64,000 nucleotides of DNA, from NCBI GenBank assembly GCA_022820925.1, contig JAJEEO010000014.1, forward strand, positions 1-64,000, written 5' to 3'. Of the stretch, positions 8,185 to 17,725 are shown piece after piece. Both the position numbers and the translations under genes were made by a program. Origin of the DNA: Acidimicrobiia bacterium (GTDB lineage Bacteria > Actinomycetota > Acidimicrobiia > Acidimicrobiales > Poriferisodalaceae). Position 1 is the first letter of the stretch, and the number at the start of each line of letters is the position of its first letter. The notes beneath the pieces were generated by a model. It saw only the letters and a list, made by a program, of their open reading frames with translations, did no database searches and was not told where the DNA came from.

Positions 8185-9363
8185 TCAGTACTCGCGCAAG
8201 ACCGACGAGCGGGTCACTCGCACCTGGCGGGTGGTGGGCGGCGTGTTGCGGCTGCGACCGACGAATCGGGGCACGCCGTCGGTGATCACGGCACCGACGG
8301 CGACCATGTCGCCGTTCTTCATGGCGTCGAGCGCGGTGTGCTTGGTGCCGCCGAGCGGGGCGTCGATCACGATCAGATCTGCGTCGCGGCCCACGGCGAC
8401 GAGGCCGTTGTTCAGCCCGAACATGCGAGCCACGTTGCCGGTGGCGGCGCCGATCAGGTCGGTCACGTCCAGGTCGCTGACTGCCGCCATGTGGATGATC
8501 GTGTAGAGCATCCCGAGCGGCATGATCCCGCTGCCGGTGGGCGTGTCGGTGCCGATGAGCAGGCGGTCGAAAGCGTCGTGGCGGTGGGCTGCTTCGGCGG
8601 CGAGGATGCCGGTGCGCAGGTTGCCCGCAGCACAGACCTGCATGCCGATCTGCGTCTGGGCAATCACGTCGTAGTAGCGGTCTTCGATGGCGACCGGGCC
8701 GCCGTTGATGTGGAACGAGATGTCGGGGTTGATGTCGAGCACGTCCTCGCCGGTCACCGGGAACGTGCCGGGGATCGAGCAGCCGCCGGTGTGCAATGTC
8801 GTCATGAGTCCGGCTTCTTTGGCCATGGCCACGAGCTCGACGTAGTCCTTGGCGCTGTCGACGGCGCCGAAGCCCGCCTTCGAGAGCCACACGCCGTCGG
8901 CTCGCACTGCGGCGAAGTCGTCGGGCTCGAGCCCCGGTTCGAGCAGCAGCGATCCGGCGTGGACTCGCATGCCACCCGGTCGGAAGTTCTCGTAGCACTT
9001 GTGCGCGGCGACTGCGAGCGCCTTCACGCCGGCAAGGTCGTGGGAGCGGCCGGGGATGTGCACCTCGCCGGCTGACAGCACGGTCGTGGTGCCGCCGTGG
9101 AGGTAGCTCTCGAGGTAGCCGATCGTGTTCTGGCGGGGCGTGAAGTCGCCGAACGCCACGTGCACATGCGAGTCGATCAGCCCCGGCGCCACCGTGGCGC
9201 CGGCCGCATCGATCACAACGTCGCATGAGTCGAGATCTGCGTCAACGGCGGCACCCACACCGACGATCAGCCCGCCGTCGCTCACGACCGTGTCGGCATC
9301 GACAAACGGCTCACGCCAGTCCCCCGACAGCACCACGCCGATATTGGTGATCGCAGTTCGCAT
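8185..9363 (-). CDS. Amidohydrolase, enamidase-like
   Basis: A 392-aa member of the metal-dependent amidohydrolase superfamily. It has the N-terminal composite beta domain, metal motif LIDSHVHV (about residues 62-69), a Lys in WLSKAGF that could be the carbamylated bridging residue, metal His in TTLHTGG, a further metal His in SFHINGG, and catalytic Asp in LIGTDTPTGSG. The stretch HGGTTTVLSAGEVHIPGR recalls enamidase from nicotinate fermentation, which hydrolyses a cyclic enamide; ordinary imidazolonepropionase-like activity is the alternative. It is the last gene of the HpaB / AA_synth / 52-aa ORF operon, starting 4 nt after the small ORF. A ring-opening or amide-hydrolysing step after hydroxylation is a reasonable inference. 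Confidence 0.8.
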   Translation of the reverse strand: MRTAITNIGVVLSGDWREPFVDADTVVSDGGLIVGVGAAVDADLDSCDVVIDAAGATVAPGLIDSHVHVAFGDFTPRQNTIGYLESYLHGGTTTVLSAGEVHIPGRSHDLAGVKALAVAAHKCYENFRPGGMRVHAGSLLLEPGLEPDDFAAVRADGVWLSKAGFGAVDSAKDYVELVAMAKEAGLMTTLHTGGCSIPGTFPVTGEDVLDINPDISFHINGGPVAIEDRYYDVIAQTQIGMQVCAAGNLRTGILAAEAAHRHDAFDRLLIGTDTPTGSGIMPLGMLYTIIHMAAVSDLDVTDLIGAATGNVARMFGLNNGLVAVGRDADLIVIDAPLGGTKHTALDAMKNGDMVAVGAVITDGVPRFVGRSRNTPPTTRQVRVTRSSVLREY

Positions 9364-9367
9364 GAGC

Positions 9368-9526
9368 TCAGCCCCCGATCATGTCCTCGCCGATCGCTTC
9401 TCCGGCGCTGAGACCGCCGACCCGGTGATGCGGTCTGCCGCGGTTGGCGAAGCAGCAGATCACCGCCATCTCGTCGGGCAGCGGAGTGCCGACGGTGGCA
9501 GCAGCCGACATCGGATCTGCCGGCAT
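9368..9526 (-). CDS. 52-aa ORF duplicating the C-terminus of the AA_synth protein
   Basis: The ATG overlaps the stop of the AA_synth gene (TGATG at 9524-9528) and the TGA lies 4 nt before the amidohydrolase start, so it is threaded into the operon. After a short unique head (MPADPMSAAATVG) the residues PLPDEMAVICCFANRGRPHH and the following RVGGLS repeat the last third of the AA_synth protein almost unchanged, then end in a different acidic tail (AGEAIGEDMIGG). The underlying 78 bp differ at only three positions between copies, so the duplication is recent. It could be a stand-alone subunit tail, a decoy, or a non-functional remnant whose frame happens to be intact. Confidence 0.6.
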   Translation of the reverse strand: MPADPMSAAATVGTPLPDEMAVICCFANRGRPHHRVGGLSAGEAIGEDMIGG

Positions 9527-9639
9527 CAGGTCAGCCCGTCCTCGCCCTTGGCATCATCGATGCTGAGACCGCCGACCCGATGGTGCGGTCTGCCGCGGTT
9601 GGCGAAGCAGCAGATCACCGCGATCTCGTCGGGCAGCGG
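9407..9639. repeat. Direct repeat of 78 bp (9407-9484 and 9562-9639)
   Basis: The two 78-bp segments differ at three positions by eye and start 155 bp apart. The right copy is the 3' end of the AA_synth gene; the left copy is the core of the 52-aa ORF. This is a local duplication, probably by slippage or unequal crossover. Confidence 0.9.
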
Positions 9640-10098
9640 GGCGTCGTGCAGGGTGATGCTCATGGCGTCGTAGTGCGAGCGCACATACAACGCATCCTTG
9701 TACGCGAGCGGGATGTCGATGGACGCCCCGGGCTGCGCACGCTTGGTCGCCGACGAGATCCAGGCCACGCCGCCGCCGGCCGCCTCGCGCAGCACGTTGC
9801 CGTACGGAGTCGTCAGCAGCGCCACGCCGTGCTCCTGCTCGCCGTCGAGGCCCACGATTGCCGCCTTGCCGTAGCTCTCGATCGAGTACGGCTTCATCTG
9901 CTCCACCGCCAGCCCGGCGATCTCGTTGCCGATCTCGACGCTGGCCTCGTAGTACGGCGACAGGTCATGAATCCGCTTCCCGGCGTACTCATTGCGCACC
10001 ACCGCCACCACGGCCACCTTGCGCAGCACCGGGTCCACCGCGGCACCGGCCTCCAGGCGAGTGTCCTCCACGAACGTCAGCATCTTGCGAATCTCCAC
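9526..10098 (-). CDS. AA_synth (DUF1185) family protein
   Basis: A 190-aa protein recognised as the 'amino acid synthesis' family: VRNEYAGKRIHDLSPYYEAS near the N-terminus, the central GKAAIVGLDGEQEHGVALL, then HYDAMSITLHDAPLPDE and the Cys-Cys motif AVICCFANRGRPHHRVGG. The family name is historical; the true reaction is not established to my knowledge. GTG at 10098 is preceded by AAGGGGAG; an ATG five codons inside is the alternative. It stands between an HpaB-type hydroxylase and an enamidase-like hydrolase, suggesting a catabolic rather than biosynthetic role. Its 3' end has been duplicated to make the next ORF. Confidence 0.85.
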   Translation of the reverse strand: MEIRKMLTFVEDTRLEAGAAVDPVLRKVAVVAVVRNEYAGKRIHDLSPYYEASVEIGNEIAGLAVEQMKPYSIESYGKAAIVGLDGEQEHGVALLTTPYGNVLREAAGGGVAWISSATKRAQPGASIDIPLAYKDALYVRSHYDAMSITLHDAPLPDEIAVICCFANRGRPHHRVGGLSIDDAKGEDGLT

Positions 10099-10121
10099 GT
10101 CGATGCTCCCCTTGCGTCGCC

Positions 10122-11774
10122 CTACCCGGTCCCGCCGGAGCCTGCACCGTCCGGCATTGCGCCATCGTGCCGGACAGCGTCTCGCCCCGCACTGCCTGCA
10201 TCGACGCTGTCTGGCACTGCGGCGTCGTCCTCGGCGCCATCCAGCCCAGCAGGATGCGGTCCCGTGCTGTGCTGACCCGTCGTTCGTGAACGGTCGCCCT
10301 CGGGGGCGGCACCGGCCCAGTCGGCGTCATTGCCTTCGAGCATCGCTTCGAGCAGGCGGTCGGCCCCGTCCCAGTCGTAGGTGCGGAAGCTGTGGCCCTG
10401 GGTCACGAACTGGGCACCGGCGTAGAACATCTCGTACTGGGTGTGGCGGCTGGCGAACTCCGAGCCGACGGCGTCCCAGGCCAGCTTCAGGAACTTCATC
10501 CGCTCGTAGGCCCCCTCGTCCTCACGAGCCGACACCAGCGTGCTGTCGAGCACACTGGCAACTTCCCGATGGGACAGGTCGGCGGCCGAGGACGGCAGCA
10601 TGATCAGCCCGCCGCCGGCCAGCTCCCGGATCTCAGTGATCAGCTGGGGGTACAGGGCCTGCGTGGTGACCTGAGCCGAATACAGCAGATGCCGGTTGGG
10701 CATGAAGTACTCGCCGAACTGCTGCCCGGCGGCCTCCATGCCGAACAGCAGGCCCTCGACCGCAGCCACCCGGGCGGCGAGCTCGCCCAGCTTCGCCTGC
10801 ACGATGTTCACGGTGCCGATGGTCTCGGTGAGCCGGCGGGCCACTGCCAGCAGGAACCGCAGCTTCACCACCAGACGAACTTGCGCTTGGTAGTTCTGGT
10901 ACACGTGCCCCGGCGTGTCATGGAACTGGCGCCGGCACATGTCGACGTCGCGGTACACGAAGACCCGCTCCCAGGGCACCGTCACGTCTTCGAAGTAGAT
11001 GATGGCGTCGTTCTCATCGAACCGGTGCGACAGCGGGTTGTCGAACGGGCTCACCGCATGCTGCTCGAAGCTCTTGCGCGACACGATCTTCAGGCCCGGC
11101 GTGTCCAGCGGCAAGGCGAACGAGATGGCCAGATCATGCTCGGTCTTCTGCAGCGGCTGGATGTTGGCGACCAGCACCTCCTCGGCCATGATCGAGCTCG
11201 TCCCCAGCATCTTCGCCCCCCGCACCACCGGTCCGTCTGGCCCCTCGTCCACGATGTGTGTGGTGATCTGCTTCGGCTGATCGCCCCACGCCCGGGACCG
11301 GTCGCCCTGGGGGTTGATGATGACGTAGGTGAGGAAGATGTCGTTGGCCCGGGCCCACTCGTAGTAGTCCCAGTAGGCCTTGGCGCAGCGGGGGTTGTGC
11401 TCTTCGAACAGCTCGAGCGCCATGAGCTGACCCGACACGGCGCACGCCAGATGATCCGGCGAGCGGCCCATGAAGCCGGCATGCAGCTCGGCCCACGCCG
11501 TCATGGCCTTGCGCTTGGCTACAAGATCGCTGTACGAGCGAGGCATCTGCCAGGCCCGATTGACCCGCCGGCCGTCGCCGATGTCGAACGTCATCAGGTC
11601 CTGATTCGCGGCCTGGAAGTCGTACAGGCCCGCGATCGCCCGGCAGCTCTCGGCGAACGCAGGATGCTCAGCGACCCGCGTGATCAGCTCGCCGTCCAAG
11701 TAGACCGACCGGTCCGTGTCGAGCGCGGCCAGATGAGCCTGCCCGTCCTTGACCGCCCCCGCCTCAGTTGCCAC
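10122..11774 (-). CDS. 4-hydroxyphenylacetate 3-monooxygenase (HpaB)-family flavin hydroxylase
   Basis: A 550-aa FADH2-dependent aromatic hydroxylase large component. Family landmarks include the N-terminal DGELITRVAEHPAF, MTFDIGDGRRVNRAW, the central ITTHIVDEGPDGPVVRGAKM with TSSIMAEEVLVAN, VTVPWERVFVYRD, and late ELAGGGLIMLPSSAADL. HpaB homologues hydroxylate phenols, pyrroles or pyridine-type rings and need a separate flavin reductase, which is absent from this window. The last ~60 residues are a Gly/Asp/Ala-rich tail unlike the family and probably disordered. It is the first gene of the operon with AA_synth, the 52-aa ORF and the enamidase-like hydrolase, so the substrate may be an N-heteroaromatic; this is inference. 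Confidence 0.85.
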   Translation of the reverse strand: MATEAGAVKDGQAHLAALDTDRSVYLDGELITRVAEHPAFAESCRAIAGLYDFQAANQDLMTFDIGDGRRVNRAWQMPRSYSDLVAKRKAMTAWAELHAGFMGRSPDHLACAVSGQLMALELFEEHNPRCAKAYWDYYEWARANDIFLTYVIINPQGDRSRAWGDQPKQITTHIVDEGPDGPVVRGAKMLGTSSIMAEEVLVANIQPLQKTEHDLAISFALPLDTPGLKIVSRKSFEQHAVSPFDNPLSHRFDENDAIIYFEDVTVPWERVFVYRDVDMCRRQFHDTPGHVYQNYQAQVRLVVKLRFLLAVARRLTETIGTVNIVQAKLGELAARVAAVEGLLFGMEAAGQQFGEYFMPNRHLLYSAQVTTQALYPQLITEIRELAGGGLIMLPSSAADLSHREVASVLDSTLVSAREDEGAYERMKFLKLAWDAVGSEFASRHTQYEMFYAGAQFVTQGHSFRTYDWDGADRLLEAMLEGNDADWAGAAPEGDRSRTTGQHSTGPHPAGLDGAEDDAAVPDSVDAGSAGRDAVRHDGAMPDGAGSGGTG

Positions 11775-11987
11775 ACCCGGACCTTAGGAGCCCTACGAAC
11801 AAGTGCGCCCGCTGCTGCGGCGAAAGGCACCCCCCTGCTACGAGCATCCGTCAGGCGGCAGGGCTGCAAGCTGTCGCCTTGCCCGTCGGCGTAATCCGCA
11901 CATCAGCGTCCGGCCTGCAGGCACCGAGCTCGAGCGCCAGCAGAAGGCGCAGTGCGAGACCGCCGCCCACGCGGCCCGAGCGGTTGT

Positions 11988-12845
11988 CTAGTTCATGGGT
12001 GCCAGCTCGGCGGTGCCGAAGACCACGCGGAAGCGGACGCACCAGACCGACACGGTGCTGTAGCGGTCGAGATCGATGTCTCCGGGGACCACGTAGTTCT
12101 GCGCCCCGATGTTGCCCTTCAGGTCGCCCAAGTCGATGAAGTCGCCCACAAGATCATCCACCGATGCGTCCGGACCCGCAGTGTGCAGGTAGACGTTCAG
12201 GTCTGGCCCATTGTCGGTGGCGAAGTCGTCGTCGAACCGCAGGAACGTCTGCGTGCCGTCGGTGAGCACCACCGCCGTGCCCTCGGCGGGGTGCGACCGG
12301 GGCCCGAAACTGCCCACGTAGGCCACCCGCACGCCTTGATCTTCCTCCCCGCTGGATCCGCTGCCTGCATCAGACTCGGCAGCCCCCTCGGTTTCGCCGG
12401 ACTCGGCGGACCCGGTAGCGCCAGCCGAATCGCCGGACCCGGTAGACCCATCTGACGCGTCGACCTCAGCAGACCCGGTGGCGCCAGCCGAATCGCCGGA
12501 CCCGGTAGACCCATCTGACGTGTCGACCTCGTCTGCCGAGTGTTCGCCCACCGACATCGACTGGTCGGTGGCCGGTCCCTCATCCGTCGGCTCTGCGTCA
12601 CTGCTCACTGCAGCGGTTGTCGTTGCGGGGCCGGTCTCGAGCGCTTCGCTGATCAGCTCGTCGATGTCAACCTCGACGGCGAACTCGGGGCCTGCCTCGT
12701 CGACCACCTCGTCCACGAAGATCAGATGAAACGCAAAGAGAAAGAACACCAGGTAGATGCCGACGCCGATCACCGCAGCAACGCCGAGGCCTGCGGCCCA
12801 GCGCCCGCCGGCGGATCGAGGAATCAGCCGTGACAGAAATCTCAT
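11988..12845 (-). CDS. Membrane-anchored DM13-domain protein
   Basis: A 285-aa protein: a short basic N-terminus, one membrane segment (about residues 19-42, GLGVAAVIGVGIYLVFFLFA), a long acidic Ser/Gly/Asp linker, and a C-terminal DM13 domain. The DM13 signature is DNGPDLNVYLHTAGP, LGDLKGNIGAQNYVVP and SVWCVRFRVVFG, including the conserved Cys thought to serve redox or electron transfer. The start chosen has GGAGAGG upstream; a longer frame reaches 12884. The linker contains a near-perfect 63-bp duplication. DM13 should lie outside the cytoplasm. The adjacent DsbB gene fits a redox theme. Confidence 0.8.
   Translation of the reverse strand: MRFLSRLIPRSAGGRWAAGLGVAAVIGVGIYLVFFLFAFHLIFVDEVVDEAGPEFAVEVDIDELISEALETGPATTTAAVSSDAEPTDEGPATDQSMSVGEHSADEVDTSDGSTGSGDSAGATGSAEVDASDGSTGSGDSAGATGSAESGETEGAAESDAGSGSSGEEDQGVRVAYVGSFGPRSHPAEGTAVVLTDGTQTFLRFDDDFATDNGPDLNVYLHTAGPDASVDDLVGDFIDLGDLKGNIGAQNYVVPGDIDLDRYSTVSVWCVRFRVVFGTAELAPMN
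12405..12530. repeat. 63-bp in-frame tandem duplication in the DM13 gene
   Basis: Units 12468-12530 and 12405-12467 encode EVDTSDGSTGSGDSAGATGSA and the same with Ala for Thr at position 4. It lengthens the disordered extracytoplasmic linker by 21 residues; copy-number variation between strains would be expected. Confidence 0.85.
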
Positions 12846-12934
12846 GAGAACCTCTCCATCACCACCACCGTAGGAGCCAATCACACCAACTCATGGTCAG
12901 GTGCGACAGATTGCTGCGACGAACCTCGGCGACG

Positions 12935-13471
12935 TCAGGATCGGTGGCGCGACATGTTCAGCAGCACGCCGACCAGCACGAACACGCTGCCCGCCATGTA
13001 CGGAATCGACACGAACCCGAATTCCCACGCGTACCGCACCGCGCACGGGCTGGTGATGCTGCACGTCGTGGCGCCCTCCAGATCGGGGAAGTGCTGCAGC
13101 AGGTAGTGCCACGTCGACATCGCGGCGCCTGCCACGCACATCGGCAGCCCGTAGCGGTACACGGTCCGGTCCCGGAAGATCAGCCCGATCAGCAGCACCG
13201 CCGCCAGCGGGTACATGGCGATGCGCTGGAACCAGCACCAGCGGCACGGCTCCAGGTGCGCGATCTCCGACAGGTACAGCGAGCCCAGCGTGGCACCCAC
13301 GGCAAGCAGCGCGGCAACTCCCACAAGCGCCCGGGCCCCGACCGCAGCGCCACGGCCGTCCGAGGCGAGTCCCCGTCGGCCGAGGCGCCGCACACCCGCC
13401 AGACTCAGCGTCGCGACGTTGCACGCCAGCGCAGCCACCGCGAACAGCCGGAGCATCTGATCCAACGACAT
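12935..13471 (-). CDS. dsbB: DsbB/BdbC-type disulfide bond formation protein
   Basis: A 178-aa four-helix membrane protein. The first periplasmic pair is CRWC (about residues 76-79), followed by WFQRIAMYPLA, the Arg-containing quinone-site region of DsbB. The second pair is the CSITSPC motif between helices 3 and 4. DsbB reoxidises a thiol oxidase partner (DsbA/thioredoxin-like) and passes electrons to quinone. Helix count and both Cys pairs are intact. No partner DsbA is in the window. The DM13 gene is downstream in the same direction. Confidence 0.9.
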   Translation of the reverse strand: MSLDQMLRLFAVAALACNVATLSLAGVRRLGRRGLASDGRGAAVGARALVGVAALLAVGATLGSLYLSEIAHLEPCRWCWFQRIAMYPLAAVLLIGLIFRDRTVYRYGLPMCVAGAAMSTWHYLLQHFPDLEGATTCSITSPCAVRYAWEFGFVSIPYMAGSVFVLVGVLLNMSRHRS

Positions 13472-13519
13472 CGTCGCTCAGCGTGCCAGACGCACGCGCC
13501 CGGCATCAACGCCGAGCAG

Positions 13520-15247
13520 CTAGCGACGTTGCTGGCCCGGTCGCCCGATCGGGATCCACAGCGACACGGCGGCGATGATCGCAAACACCAGGAAGAACGC
13601 CAGCACGTGCTGGTAGTAGATGATCGAGCCGGACTCTTCCTTCAGCAGCGCGAACAGCCCGGCGATGCCGATCGCCGATGCCGCGTAACGCAGCGTGTTG
13701 AACAGCCCGCTGACCTCGCCGAAGTACTTCTCCTCTACCCAGGCCAGCGCCACGCTGTTGAGCAGCGGCACGCACATGCCCCAGCCCAGGCCGAACAGCG
13801 CAATGGTGGGCATCATCTCGGCGAAGTAGTCCGGCGCAGTGCCCAGTCGCATCACCTGCCACCCGACCGCGCAGATCTGGATGGCGGCCCCCGTCCGGCA
13901 CAGCGCAATTGCGCTCCACCGCTCGCCCAGCCGGCTGAAGAACACCGTCGACGCGCCGGCCACGATCGGGCCGACCGTCACGCCGGCGCCGACCTGGAAC
14001 GCGGAGAAGTCCCAGAAGTTGAACATGAACAACGGCCAGATCAGCCAGATCGACTGCGAGGTGATCCCCACCAGGAAGTTGGCGAGCTGGGTCACCCACA
14101 CGCCCCGCCGGCGGAACAGGTGCAGGTTGAGCAACGGCTCGGGATGGCGCAACGAGTTCAAGATGAACCAGGCAAATGCGGCCAGGCCTACCGCTGCCAC
14201 GGCAAGCGTCACCGGCGAGGTCCAGCCCCACACCCGCCCGCCTTGCATGATCGCGGCGACCAGCGAGGCGAGCCCGATGGTTCCCGCCGTGGCGCCGATC
14301 ACATCGAGCCGGTGCTTGATCTCCGGCGGCGGCAGCTCGGTCAGCAAGCGCCACGCCACCACGAACATCAGCACAGCGACCGGTGCACTCACGAAGTACA
14401 GGACTCGCCATCCCGCTGTGCCAAGCAGCACCGCAGCGACGCCCGGCGCGATGCCGGCCGCGAGCGGGCCTGCGGCTGACCACAGCCCCACCGCCGTCGT
14501 GCGCCGCGACTCGGGAAACAGCGGCAGCACAAGACTCAAGGACGCCGGCAGGATCGCCGCGCCGCCGATGGCCTGCAGCACCCGCGCCAGGTTCAGCGTC
14601 CACACCGTCGGCGCCACCGCCGACAGCACGGCCGACAGGGCGAACAGCAGCAGCCCGGATTGGAAGATCAGCTTGCGGCCGATGCGATCGGCCAGACGAC
14701 CAGCCAGCGGCAGGAACGCCGCCGTGCCGATCATGAAGCCGGCGATGCCCCACCCCACATCGGCCGCGGTGGCACCGGCGAAGCTGTCCTGGATCGGGTC
14801 GAGCGCAAGATTCGTGGCGGTGCTGTTGAAGCCGACCAGCACGGTGCCGAGCGACGCCACCGTGAGCGCCCGCCAGGCCCGTCCCGACACCGCCTCACGC
14901 GTGCGCGGCCGGTCCGGCGGAACCTGCCGATCTGCAGCAGGGACGGGGCGCACCGCCATCGCCGAGCGAGACGCTGTGGCTGAACGGACTGCCGTCGCCG
15001 GTCGGGGTGTCGAAGCAGCGCCGTTTTGCTGACGGGTCTTGACATCGCGGCGCTCGATGGCCGGCGTGCTCGTCGCCGCCGGGATACCGGACGGCACCGG
15101 CGCATCCGACTCGTGCGGACCGCCAGCCTCGGCCGCAGCGTCAGTGCCGACGGGCGTACGCACGGCCTGCCGTAGATCGGCCCCAACCGGGGGGACCTGC
15201 GGGACGCGCGCCAGATCAACTTGACCTGGTTCGACCTCGTTCCGCAT
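13520..15247 (-). CDS. MFS transporter, DHA2 (EmrB/QacA-like) drug:H+ antiporter
   Basis: A 575-aa protein with many hydrophobic segments in the MFS pattern. The loop-2/3 signature GRLADRIGRKLIF and the motif-C-like GGAAILPASLSLVLPLFP in the fifth helix region support a multidrug-exporter type, probably 14 helices. The first ~115 residues are a Pro/Ala/Arg-rich cytoplasmic extension with no family counterpart, so translation may really begin further downstream, for example at the Met near residue 97. Substrate cannot be read. It sits alone between dsbB and the enoyl-CoA hydratase gene, same strand. Confidence 0.85.
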   Translation of the reverse strand: MRNEVEPGQVDLARVPQVPPVGADLRQAVRTPVGTDAAAEAGGPHESDAPVPSGIPAATSTPAIERRDVKTRQQNGAASTPRPATAVRSATASRSAMAVRPVPAADRQVPPDRPRTREAVSGRAWRALTVASLGTVLVGFNSTATNLALDPIQDSFAGATAADVGWGIAGFMIGTAAFLPLAGRLADRIGRKLIFQSGLLLFALSAVLSAVAPTVWTLNLARVLQAIGGAAILPASLSLVLPLFPESRRTTAVGLWSAAGPLAAGIAPGVAAVLLGTAGWRVLYFVSAPVAVLMFVVAWRLLTELPPPEIKHRLDVIGATAGTIGLASLVAAIMQGGRVWGWTSPVTLAVAAVGLAAFAWFILNSLRHPEPLLNLHLFRRRGVWVTQLANFLVGITSQSIWLIWPLFMFNFWDFSAFQVGAGVTVGPIVAGASTVFFSRLGERWSAIALCRTGAAIQICAVGWQVMRLGTAPDYFAEMMPTIALFGLGWGMCVPLLNSVALAWVEEKYFGEVSGLFNTLRYAASAIGIAGLFALLKEESGSIIYYQHVLAFFLVFAIIAAVSLWIPIGRPGQQRR

Positions 15248-15309
15248 CGGTACCAGCGTACGGCTCAGTCATCGGCGCCAATCGCAGAAATCGAATGGCG
15301 GTTAGAGGA

Positions 15310-16140
15310 TCAACGACCGTGGAACACCGGCTCGCGCTTCTCCACGAATGCCTGCGCCGCTTCCTTGTGGTCGTCGGTCTGGCCGGTGTGGATGTGGTGC
15401 GCCGCCTCCATGTCGAGGCACTCGCCCATGTCGCCGTGCACCGCCCGGTTCAGGTTCTCCTTCATGTACCGGTACGCCACGGTCGGACCGCTTGCCAGGC
15501 GCCTTGCGATCGCTCCCACCTCGTCCATCAGGCTCTCGGCGGGGAACACGCCATTCACCAAGCCCAGCGACAGCGCCTGATCCATGTCGACCCGATCGGA
15601 CAGGAAGTACAGCTCACGCGCCTTGGCCGAGCCGATCAGCCGAGACATGAACCACGTGCCGCCGTAGTCGCCGCTGAAGCCCACACGGGCAAACGCCGTG
15701 GTCATGATCGCGTTCGGCGCCGCATACCGCAGGTCGCACGCCAGCGCGAGCGACAGGCCCGCCCCCGCAGCCGCACCCGGCAGCGCCGCAATGGTCGGCT
15801 TGGGCATCTCGTACAGCTTGCCCGAGGTGTCCCGCTGGCTGCGGCGCTGGTTGTGCACCCGAGCGTCGTACTGCAGCGGATCGCCGCCGCCCTCGCCGCC
15901 CCGGGCAGCCATGCCCTTCACATCGCCGCCGGCACAGAACGCGCCGCCCGCACCGGTCAGCACGAGTGCCCCCACGTCGGCAGCCGTCTCGGCATCGGCA
16001 AGCGCCGCGACCAGACCTTCCAGCATCGGCGTCGACATCGCATTGCGACGGTCGGGACGGTTCAGCGTGACGGTCATCACGCCGTCGGTCACCTCGACGG
16101 AAATGTCGTCGGTCCCAGTGTCGAAGACTCGGTCAGCCAT
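15310..16140 (-). CDS. Enoyl-CoA hydratase/isomerase family protein
   Basis: A 276-aa crotonase-fold protein: TVTLNRPDRRNAMSTPMLEGL, oxyanion-hole strand GAGGAFCAGGDVKGMAARGG, and the second loop PKPTIAALPGAAAGAGLSLAL. The last leads to ARVGFSGDYGGTW, where classical hydratases carry a catalytic Glu; here the position reads Asp/Tyr, so the exact reaction (hydratase, isomerase or hydrolase) is uncertain. The ATG at 16140 has GAAGGAG 8 nt upstream. It follows HtrA, kinase-like and dehydrogenase genes in a fatty-acid/acyl-CoA run on the minus strand. Confidence 0.85.
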   Translation of the reverse strand: MADRVFDTGTDDISVEVTDGVMTVTLNRPDRRNAMSTPMLEGLVAALADAETAADVGALVLTGAGGAFCAGGDVKGMAARGGEGGGDPLQYDARVHNQRRSQRDTSGKLYEMPKPTIAALPGAAAGAGLSLALACDLRYAAPNAIMTTAFARVGFSGDYGGTWFMSRLIGSAKARELYFLSDRVDMDQALSLGLVNGVFPAESLMDEVGAIARRLASGPTVAYRYMKENLNRAVHGDMGECLDMEAAHHIHTGQTDDHKEAAQAFVEKREPVFHGR

Positions 16141-16231
16141 GTGAGAACTCCTTCGCAAATGTGGGCAACGGTTCGCCCGGGCCCCGCAGTATCGCGAACC
16201 ACTGTGACAATTGCCCGATCAACCCCAGCGT

Positions 16232-17724
<1,493 letters not shown>

Positions 17725-17725
<1 letters not shown>

